Source: Lutibacter maritimus (GTDB taxonomy: Bacteria > Bacteroidota > Bacteroidia > Flavobacteriales > Flavobacteriaceae). From it: a stretch of DNA of 64,000 bases. Location of the stretch: the NCBI RefSeq assembly GCF_900116115.1, contig NZ_FOZP01000002.1:270122-334121 (forward strand), read 5' to 3'. Under the pieces are notes generated by a model. It ran no database searches and had not been told where the DNA came from. It saw only the letters and a list, made by a program, of their open reading frames with translations. The position numbers and the translations under genes are program-made. Positions 17,513-25,300 of this stretch are shown here, piece by piece; the stretch's first letter is position 1; each line of letters starts with the position of its first letter.

Positions 17513-18763
17513 ATGAGTGAAAATAATATCAAAATTCAACGTGGTCTTTGGGAAAATCCTTGGGGTTACGTTGAATCTTTTTTTATAGGAATTGGTTTAA
17601 TTGTAACCGGATTTTTTTTAGAAGTATTTGTTGCTTCAGATAAGGCATTTACAATGTCTTATCCGTTTAATATATATTTTTTAGTAGGTTATATTTTAGT
17701 ACTATTTGTGTTATACAAGTGGTTTTATACTACCCAACTTATCCGATGGTTAACTAAAGTTCCGGCATCCATTTCAAGTATTGTATTAGTTACCTTGCTT
17801 GTAATGATTATGGGAATTATACCTCAAATTCCTTCACAAAATAACATTATAAACAATTTAGGTTTAAATCACATTACAAGCAATTGGGCTTTTTTATTAA
17901 TCATTTTTCAATTTTTAACGTGTTTAGGCTTAATTTCAATCAAAAGAATTTTACAATTTAAATGGTCTAATTTCGGATTTATTTTAAATCATACCGGCTT
18001 ATTTTTAGCCCTAATTGCAGGAATATTGGGTACGGGTGATTTACAACGTTTATCATTAAGTGTGTATGAAAACAAAGCTAATTTTATTGCTATCGATGAA
18101 AATAGAAATGAAGTTGAATTACCATTCGCCATTTATTTAAAAGATTTTTTAATTGATGAATACAATCCAAAATTAGCACTGGTCGACAACAAAAATGGAA
18201 GCATTGCACATAATGATGGTAAAAATTTATACTTAGTAGAAAAAGGAGAAACCTATTATTTTAATAATTTTGAAGTTAAAATTGATAAATTTTTCCCAAA
18301 TGCTATCCGCTTTGGATCACGTTATGAAGTTGTAAACGAAATAGGTTCACCACCAGCTGCAAAAATTTCAGTTAAAAATATTGAAAACGATTCAATCCAA
18401 ACAGCTTGGATTAGTAGCGGGAGTTTTCGTTATCCATACGAATCTTTAAAAATTAGTGAAGATTATTCTATAGTAATGACCATTCCTGAAGTGAAAAAAT
18501 TCAGTTCAGATATTGATATTTTAACCAAACAAGGAGATCGCATTAGTACAGTTTTGGAAGTAAATAAACCATACAAATATAATGGTTGGAAAATTTACCA
18601 GTTAAGTTACGATGATAAAATGGGAAAATGGAGTAATTTAAGCGTTATAGAGCTGGTAAAAGACCCTTGGCTACCACTAACCTATATCGGAATTTTTATG
18701 ATGATTTCGGGCGCTATTTATATGTTTTGGATGGGAAATAAAATAACTAAAAATAAAGAATAA
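17513..18763 (+). CDS. ccsB: Cytochrome c biogenesis protein CcsB/ResB
   Basis: ResB/CcsB forms the System II haem-export and ligation complex with CcsA in the cytoplasmic membrane. The 416-aa protein starts with WENPWGYVESFFIGIGLI and has three membrane helices near the N-terminus (about residues 22-41, 52-68 and 82-102), a fourth at about 121-143 and a fifth at about 153-170. A large periplasmic beta-rich domain (about 180-385) follows, then a last helix near 390-408 (PLTYIGIFMMISGAIYMFWMG). The stop and the next start share one base (TAATG), so it is coupled to ccsA. A weak -7-like box (TATACTTG) lies just before the gene, so it may have some transcription independent of nrfA. Confidence 0.88.
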   Translation: MSENNIKIQRGLWENPWGYVESFFIGIGLIVTGFFLEVFVASDKAFTMSYPFNIYFLVGYILVLFVLYKWFYTTQLIRWLTKVPASISSIVLVTLLVMIMGIIPQIPSQNNIINNLGLNHITSNWAFLLIIFQFLTCLGLISIKRILQFKWSNFGFILNHTGLFLALIAGILGTGDLQRLSLSVYENKANFIAIDENRNEVELPFAIYLKDFLIDEYNPKLALVDNKNGSIAHNDGKNLYLVEKGETYYFNNFEVKIDKFFPNAIRFGSRYEVVNEIGSPPAAKISVKNIENDSIQTAWISSGSFRYPYESLKISEDYSIVMTIPEVKKFSSDIDILTKQGDRISTVLEVNKPYKYNGWKIYQLSYDDKMGKWSNLSVIELVKDPWLPLTYIGIFMMISGAIYMFWMGNKITKNKE

Positions 18764-19566
18764 TGACGTGGATAGATTTTCCTTTATATAGCTCAATAAT
18801 TATAATCCTTTGGATTATTGGCTTACTATTTTTAGTTATTTCCTATAAAAAGCAATCAGTTTTTAAAATTGCAACTGCAATGTTTGCAATTGGCTGGATT
18901 GTAATGATGCTGTTTGTGGTAAAATTATGGTTAGAGTTAGATAGACCACCAATGCGAACTTTAGGCGAAACTAGACTTTGGTACGCTACTTTTTTACCAT
19001 TAATTGGTTTTGTAACATACGCGCGTTGGAAATATAAATGGTTTTTAGCTTATAGTTTTATAATGGCAAGTATGTTTTTGATAATTAATTATTTAAATCC
19101 AGAAACATATTCAAAAACCTTAATGCCAGCGTTGCAAAGTCCATGGTTTATTCCACATGTTTTGGTGTATTTATTTTCATATGCTGTGTTGGCGGCATCA
19201 AGCATAGTAGCTATAAAAGGTTGGTATGATAGTTACAAGGGAAACTTCAACATAGAAACGTTGAAATTGGCTGACAATTTAGTGTATATAGGCTTTGCAT
19301 TTTTAACACTTGGTTTACTGTTTGGCGCACTTTGGGCAAAAGAAGCTTGGGGGCATTATTGGACTTGGGATCCTAAAGAAGTTTGGGCATTTTTAACTTG
19401 GATGGGTTATTTAATTTACATTCATTATCGTCATTTTCATATGCATAATAGCAAACAAGCACTTACCATTTTAGCGTTGGCATTTGTAGTTTTATTGGTA
19501 TGTTGGTTTGGCGTTAACTATTTACCAGTTGCAAATACAAGTGTGCATACCTATACGCAATATTAA
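18763..19566 (+). CDS. ccsA: Cytochrome c biogenesis protein CcsA/ResC
   Basis: CcsA is the haem-handling subunit of System II cytochrome c synthase. The 267-aa protein has about eight membrane segments and the haem-binding WWD signature WGHYWTWDPKEVWAFLTW (about residues 195-212), along with conserved histidines (PHVLVYLFSY and a C-terminal HTYTQY region). It overlaps ccsB by one base. Because the pair directly follows nrfHA, it may be dedicated to NrfA maturation, including the CxxCK haem, in the way the fused NrfI protein serves this role in Wolinella. That assignment is inferred from context. Confidence 0.92.
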   Translation: MTWIDFPLYSSIIIILWIIGLLFLVISYKKQSVFKIATAMFAIGWIVMMLFVVKLWLELDRPPMRTLGETRLWYATFLPLIGFVTYARWKYKWFLAYSFIMASMFLIINYLNPETYSKTLMPALQSPWFIPHVLVYLFSYAVLAASSIVAIKGWYDSYKGNFNIETLKLADNLVYIGFAFLTLGLLFGALWAKEAWGHYWTWDPKEVWAFLTWMGYLIYIHYRHFHMHNSKQALTILALAFVVLLVCWFGVNYLPVANTSVHTYTQY

Positions 19567-19572
19567 CTTTTT

Positions 19573-19665
19573 GGGCGTTCCCCTCTGGGTCAGGCTTTCA
19601 CTACTCGCTTTTTTTTGTTGAAAAAATCAAAAAAGAGCTCAAACAAACCGTTCAATCCTTAACGC
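19573..19665 (+). repeat. Structured intergenic element, probable dispersed flavobacterial repeat
   Basis: This stretch of about 93 nt after ccsA can fold as a three-way structure. The outer stem is GCGTT (19575-19579) with AACGC (19661-19665). Inside are a small hairpin CCC-TCT-GGG (19581-19589) and an 11-bp hairpin of GCTTTTTTTTG with CAAAAAAGAGC (19607-19638). From memory, sequences of the pattern GGGCGTT...GGGTC-GGCTTTC...TCAATCC-TAACGC are scattered through Flavobacteriia genomes downstream of genes. Only one copy is seen here, so repeat status rests on recollection. Confidence 0.45.
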
Positions 19666-19680
19666 AAATGGTGTTTAATA

Positions 19681-19722
19681 AAAAATCCTTACGTTGAAAA
19701 TACATTCAAAATAAGGATTTTT
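19681..19722 (+). terminator. Bidirectional terminator between ccsA and trpS
   Basis: AAAAATCCTTA and TAAGGATTTTT form an 11-bp stem. An inner TTGAA/TTCAA stem closes most of the 20-nt interval between them. Ts on both strands allow it to end both the convergent ccsA and trpS transcripts. Confidence 0.8.
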
Positions 19723-19742
19723 GCTTTATAAAAAAGGTATTT

Positions 19743-20711
19743 TTAGTACCCTAATTTTTCTCTAACACGTTTTAATACATCAGCAGCAACTACTTTTGCT
19801 TTTTCAGCACCAATTGCTAAAGCTTTATCAACTTCATCTAAGTTTTCCATATAATAATTATAACGCGTTCTTTCTTTAGCAAATTTTGTAATTAACAAAT
19901 CATAAAAAGCTTGTTTAGCGGTTCCATAGCCGTAATTACCACCTTCATAATTAGCTCTCATTTCAGCAATTTCAGCATCCGAAGCTAATAATTTATACAA
20001 AGCAAATAAATTACAAGTATCAGGATTTTTAGGTTCTTCTAACGGCGTAGAATCCGTTTTAATTTTCATAATTTGTTTACGCAGTTGCTTGTCTGGTAAA
20101 AATATATTAATAATATTTCCGCTAGATTTACTCATTTTTCCACCATCAGTACCCGGAACCCACATAGATCCTTCTTGTATTTTTGCTTCTGGCGGAACTA
20201 AAGTATCACCCATTTGGTGATTAAAGCGGTTTGCTACATCTCTCGTAATTTCTAAGTGTTGTAATTGGTCTTTTCCAACCGGAACAATTTCTGCATCATA
20301 TAATAAAATATCAGCAGCCATTAACATTGGGTATCCAAATAAACCAGCATTTACATCCTCTAATCTATCTGCTTTATCTTTAAAACTATGTGCTAATGTT
20401 AAGCGTTGGTATGGAAAAAAACAACTTAAATACCAAGAAAGTTCGGTTACTTCAGGAATATCACTTTGTCTATAAAAAACTGTTTTATTTACATCTAATC
20501 CACAAGCAAGCCAAGTTGCTGCTACATTATAAGTGTTTTCTTTTAATTCTTTACCATTTTTTATTTGCGTTAATGAATGCAAATCGGCAATAAATAAAAA
20601 CGATTCTTCTTTAGAATTATTTGCCATTTTAATAGCAGGGATAATTGCGCCTAATAAGTTTCCTAAGTGTGGAGTTCCTGTACTTTGAACACCTGTTAAA
20701 ATTCTCGACAT
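19743..20711 (-). CDS. trpS: Tryptophan--tRNA ligase
   Basis: Tryptophanyl-tRNA synthetase is a cytoplasmic class Ic enzyme that charges tRNA-Trp. The 322-aa protein starts MSRILTGVQSTGTPHLGNLLGAI, with the HIGH-equivalent motif TPHLGN. It shows PVGKDQLQHLEITRDVANRFN and the KMSKS loop GGKMSKSSGN. An upstream in-frame ATG would add ten residues (MYFCHLNFEK), but that extension overlaps the TAnnTTTG promoter box and is absent from the family, so the internal ATG is chosen. It is transcribed divergently from plsC through mirrored promoters. Confidence 0.96.
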   Translation of the reverse strand: MSRILTGVQSTGTPHLGNLLGAIIPAIKMANNSKEESFLFIADLHSLTQIKNGKELKENTYNVAATWLACGLDVNKTVFYRQSDIPEVTELSWYLSCFFPYQRLTLAHSFKDKADRLEDVNAGLFGYPMLMAADILLYDAEIVPVGKDQLQHLEITRDVANRFNHQMGDTLVPPEAKIQEGSMWVPGTDGGKMSKSSGNIINIFLPDKQLRKQIMKIKTDSTPLEEPKNPDTCNLFALYKLLASDAEIAEMRANYEGGNYGYGTAKQAFYDLLITKFAKERTRYNYYMENLDEVDKALAIGAEKAKVVAADVLKRVREKLGY

Positions 20712-20730
20712 TTTTTCAAAATTTAAGTGG

Positions 20731-20784
20731 CAAAAATACATATTTTAAAAAGAAAATAAGAATAGAATTAAATATGTATTTTTG
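20731..20784. promoter_or_regulatory. Mirrored divergent promoters of trpS and plsC
   Basis: CAAAAATACATATT (20731-20744) and AATATGTATTTTTG (20771-20784) are exact reverse complements, 26 bp apart. Each arm carries a perfect -7 box, TATTTTTG, facing outward: the left arm toward trpS and the right arm toward plsC. The two -7 boxes end 20 nt (trpS) and 7 nt (plsC) before the start codons. The extent of identity beyond the 8-bp box is unusual and may reflect a shared operator. Confidence 0.65.
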
Positions 20785-20790
20785 ATGCTC

Positions 20791-21540
20791 ATGAATTTAT
20801 TTAAATACATATTTTATATTATTTGGCGCTGCTGGTTTTATGGCTGGGTATTATTTAGTATTATAGCTATCTTTCCTGTGTTGTTAATTGTAACATCATC
20901 AGAGAAGTTGTACCCAACTTTTTTTAAAATTGCGCAAGCTTGGGCAAATACCATTTTATTTGTAATGGGTTTTAAAATAGATTTATATGAAGAGCAAATA
21001 GTTGATAATACAAAAAGCTATATGTTTTGCCCCAATCACACTTCTATGATTGATATTATGGTTATGCTTTCTATTGCAAGAAATCCATTTGTATTTGTGG
21101 GAAAAAAAGAATTGACTAAAATTCCAATTTTTGGTTTTTTTTACAAACGTACCTGCATTATTGTTGATAGAAGTAATTCTAAAAGCAGGTTGGCCGTTTT
21201 TGAAGCTGCTAGAAAAAGATTGAGCAATGGGTTAGATGTTTGTATTTTTCCTGAAGGATTAGTGCCAGATGATGAAAGTATAGTTTTAAGCGAATTTAAA
21301 AATGGTGCTTTTCGTTTGGCAATAGAGCATAAAATACCTATTGTTCCTATGACGTTTTATGACTGTAAAAAGCGCTTTTCGTATACTTTTTTTAGTGGTA
21401 AACCAGGAAAATTACGTGTAAAAGTTCATAGTTTTTTGAGTACTAAAGGTCTTACACTTAAAGATTGCGATGCATTAAAAAAACAAACATATAATTTAAT
21501 ATACAACGAACTCGTTAATGATTTTAAGGCTACTAAATAG
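20791..21540 (+). CDS. plsC: 1-acyl-sn-glycerol-3-phosphate acyltransferase (PlsC family)
   Basis: PlsC-type enzymes transfer an acyl chain to lysophosphatidic acid in membrane phospholipid synthesis. The 249-aa protein has an N-terminal membrane helix (about residues 10-37), the catalytic HX4D motif NHTSMID (His83, Asp88), the acyl-acceptor motif FPEG and a proline-containing block (IPIVPMTFYD). Two earlier starts (TTG and ATG within 9 nt) would place initiation inside or too near the -7 box, so the ATG giving MNLFKYIFYIIWRCW is chosen; the mRNA would be almost leaderless. It is followed by a hemolysin-III-like gene 32 nt later. Confidence 0.88.
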   Translation: MNLFKYIFYIIWRCWFYGWVLFSIIAIFPVLLIVTSSEKLYPTFFKIAQAWANTILFVMGFKIDLYEEQIVDNTKSYMFCPNHTSMIDIMVMLSIARNPFVFVGKKELTKIPIFGFFYKRTCIIVDRSNSKSRLAVFEAARKRLSNGLDVCIFPEGLVPDDESIVLSEFKNGAFRLAIEHKIPIVPMTFYDCKKRFSYTFFSGKPGKLRVKVHSFLSTKGLTLKDCDALKKQTYNLIYNELVNDFKATK

Positions 21541-21572
21541 CTTTTATTTAATACAACCATATTTTGTAAATA

Positions 21573-22229
21573 ATGAATTTAAAAAGAACTACTTATTATG
21601 ATCCGAAAGAAGAAAAACTAAACGTTTTATCGCACGGAATAGGTTTAATTTTAAGTGTAGTTGCGTTAGTTTTATTAGTAGTATTTGCCAGTTTAGAAGG
21701 TGGTTTGTGGCATATTGTTAGTTTTAGTATTTACGGTGCAAGTTTAATTGTATTGTACGCTGCATCAACACTTTATCATTATGTTCAGAGTCCTAAATTA
21801 CGATACAGATTAAATATTTTTGACCACGCATCTATTTATATTTTAATAGCAGGAACCTATACACCGTTTACTTTAGTTGTATTAGATGGTTGGGTTGGCT
21901 GGACTATTTTTGGTGTTTCTTGGGGATTGGCTTTAATAGGCGTAATTTTAAAGTTATTTTTTATTGGTAGGTTCGATAAAATCTCAACAATAGCCTATGT
22001 ATTAATGGGTTGGCTAATTGTTTTTGCAATAAAACCTTTGGTACATAATTTACCTATTGAAGGTTTGTTGTGGTTACTGGCTGGTGGTGTTTTTTATACA
22101 ATTGGAGCAGTTTTATACAGTATAAAAAGGATTAAATACAACCATGCAATTTTTCATATTTTTGTATTGTTGGGTAGTTTTAGTCATTTTATAGCGGTAT
22201 TTTTTTATGTATTGCCCATAAAAAAGTAA
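21573..22229 (+). CDS. Hemolysin III / PAQR family membrane protein (TrhA/YqfA-like)
   Basis: This 218-aa protein has seven membrane segments and the metal-site motifs of the PAQR/hemolysin III family: an N-terminal EEKLNVLSHGIG block, STLYHYV, DHASIYILIAGTYTPF and, near the end, HAIFHIFVLLGSFSHF. Bacterial members (YqfA/TrhA) have been linked to membrane energetics and lipid homeostasis; true hemolytic activity is doubtful for most. It may be co-transcribed with plsC. No clear promoter box was found in the 32-nt gap. Confidence 0.9.
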   Translation: MNLKRTTYYDPKEEKLNVLSHGIGLILSVVALVLLVVFASLEGGLWHIVSFSIYGASLIVLYAASTLYHYVQSPKLRYRLNIFDHASIYILIAGTYTPFTLVVLDGWVGWTIFGVSWGLALIGVILKLFFIGRFDKISTIAYVLMGWLIVFAIKPLVHNLPIEGLLWLLAGGVFYTIGAVLYSIKRIKYNHAIFHIFVLLGSFSHFIAVFFYVLPIKK

Positions 22230-22306
22230 TATTTTAAATCATTTTTTTAGCTATTTTTTTTTGTAACTTCATTCCAAATTTGCTAATCCTTTAAATTCAT
22301 TTTAAA

Positions 22307-25300
22307 ATGAAAATAAAATACCTGTTTTTAACACTTATAGTTGGTGTTATTATGTTTTCGTGTAAAAAAGATGTAAACCAACAACCTGACAATATTTTTA
22401 AATTTCGTGACTATATTAGTTTCACTACTTCTGGGTTGGTTTCTATTGCAGATCCTATAAAAATTGATTTAGTTAAAGAAGTAGATTCTTGGGTAGCAAA
22501 TACTGAAATTTCCTCAAAAATAATTAATATTTCGCCTGAAATTGAGGGGAAATTAACCGTTTTAAATAAAAGAAGTTTACTATTTCAACCTTCAAAAACT
22601 TTAGAGCAAAATACTGAATACACAGTAACTATTTTACTTCATAAAATATATAATAACATTCCTGCAGAATTTAAAACGTTCACGTTTAAATTTAAAACAA
22701 TTCAGCAAAATTTTAGCATTAACACTACTAATTTTCAATCGTATAACAGAGAGTGGAAATATATTGAAGGGTTGGTTAAAACAACAGATGTTTTAACTTT
22801 AGAAAATGCAAAAACGGTACTTTCTGCATCGCAAAAAAATAAAAATTTAAAAATAAAATGGAATGAATCTGATTCGTTAAGCACACAATTTCAGTTTATT
22901 ATAGATAGTGTTCAGCGTTTTGAAGAAGATTCGGAAGTTATTATTTCGTGGTCTGGAAATAAAATTAATGTTGAAAATGAAGGAGAAAGTACATTTAGAA
23001 TTCCAGGCAAAAATAATTTTAGTATTTTAAATGTTGAAGTTATTCAATCTCCCGAACAGTATTTGAAAATAAATTTCTCCGACCCAATTAAAATGCAGCA
23101 AAACTTTGATGGATTGGTTGAAATTCAAAATAGCAACAATGTTACTTTTACGGTTGATAGAAATATTTTAAAAGTGTTTCCAAGCACTAGAATTGCCGGA
23201 AACGTTCAAGTAGAAGTTTTTCAAGGAATAACCAGTGTGGATGGCTATAAACTTAAAAATAATTTTTCAGAAATTATTGCTTTTGAGCAGTTAAAACCAC
23301 AGGTTAGATTAATCTCTAGCGGTGTAATTTTACCAAATTCTAACGATTTAAAATTTAATTTTGAAGCTGTTAATTTAAAAGCTGTTGATGTAAGAATTAT
23401 TAAAATTTTCGAAAATAATATTTTACAATTTTTGCAAACCGATAATTTAGGTGGCAATGATAGTTACGATATTAGAAGAGTTGGAAGAAGAATTGCCAAA
23501 AAAACTATAAATCTTCAAAAAAGTGAATTGGATGACAATGGTAAATGGAAAGCCTATTCCATAGATTTATCCACGCTAATAAAAGCTGATCCTGGTGCAA
23601 TTTATAGAGTAGAATTAAGCATAAAACAAGCCTATTCTTTGTATAAATGTGATGGAACCGAAATTGCTTCAGAAAATACAAATGAAGATGAATATTATGA
23701 AGAAGATTTTTATGATAACAATCAAAATACCGCTGAATTATCCGATGATGAAGAGGAAAGAGAAGAACAATATTGGGATAATTTAATTTACAGTTATAAC
23801 GACTATTATTATAATTGGCGCGATAGAGAAAATCCTTGTAAAAAAGCCTATTATGCCAATTATGATAACGTAGTTTCTGCAAATATTTTAGCATCAAACA
23901 TTGGTGTTATTGCCAAAAAAGGAGAAAATAATTCGTATTTTTTTATAGTAACCGATATTTTAACAACAAATCCAATTGTTGGAGCAAAAGTTACTTTGTA
24001 CAATTATCAACAACAGCCAATAGCTGAGTTAGAAACAGATAATAACGGTATTACTGGAATTGATGCAGATGTAATTGCCAGTTTTGCAATTGTTTCCAAT
24101 GGTAGAAATAAAACCTATTTAAAATTAGACGATGGAAACGCACTTTCATTAAGCAATTTTAATATTTCTGGTAAAAAACTGCAAAAAGGGTTAAAAGGAT
24201 TTTTATATGGAGAACGTGGCGTTTGGAGACCTGGAGATTCTATATATTTAACGTTTGTTTTAAATGATAATGGAAATCCATTACCAAAAGATCATCCAAT
24301 AAAATTACAAGTTACAGATGCTCGCGGCAAATTATCCTTTAACCAAATTACTTCTAAAAATGTAAATGGAATTTATAGCTTTATTGTACCAACTTCCGAT
24401 ACAGATCCTACAGGAAATTGGAATAGCACAATTTCTGTTGGTGGCGCTAAATTTTACAAACAATTAAAAGTTGAAACTGTAAAACCAAACCGATTAAAAA
24501 TCAATATAAATTTTACCGATGAGGTGCTAACTAATAACAATCCAATTAACGGAAAATTAGCAGTAAAATGGTTACAAGGTACACCAGCAAAAAATATAAA
24601 AGCAGAGGTAAATGCAAAATTCACCGCTAATTACAGTGCTTTTTCTGATAAGTTTCCAGATTATATTTTTAACGATCCAACACGTGAATTTTCTTCGGAA
24701 GAAATGAAAGTTTTTGAAGGAAATTTAAATGAAAACGGAACAGTTACTATCAACAAAAAAATAAATTTAGATAACAAAGCTCCAGGAATGTTAAATGTTG
24801 CTTTTTTATCTAAAGCTTATGAAAATGGTGGCGATTTTTCTATTGATGTTATTTCAAAAAAGTACGCTCCTTATAAAACATTTATTGGTTTAAAATTACC
24901 AAAACCAAAAGCGTATAATTCGTATGATACGGATGAGAATGTAACTTTTAATATAGCTACAATTACTGAAAACGGAAAGCCTATCGCTAAAAATAATTTA
25001 GATATTGAAGTGTATAAAATTGAGTGGCGTTGGTGGTGGAGCGCTTCACCAGATAATTTATCAACCTACGATGGAAGTAGTTTTCATAAACCATATAAAA
25101 AATTAAAAGTAGCTACAAATTCATCAGGAAAAGGAAGTTTTAAATTAAATATTCCTGATAATGATGGCGGAAGGTATTTAATTAGAATTATTGATAAAAA
25201 CGGTGGTCACGCAACGGGTGCAACCGTATATTTTTATAAAAACTGGTGGAAACGTCCTTCTAATGATCCTGAAGGTTCTAAAATGTTGGTTTTTTCTTCG

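Noticed and set aside
20712-20741. N-terminal extension of trpS by ten codons
   Set aside because: It overlaps the promoter -7 box and is absent from the TrpS family, which begins at MSRILTG-like sequence.
23505-23897. Minus-strand 130-codon frame inside the A2M gene
   Set aside because: It is rich in His/Tyr/Asn/Leu as a shadow of the acidic insertion on the other strand and has no start signals.
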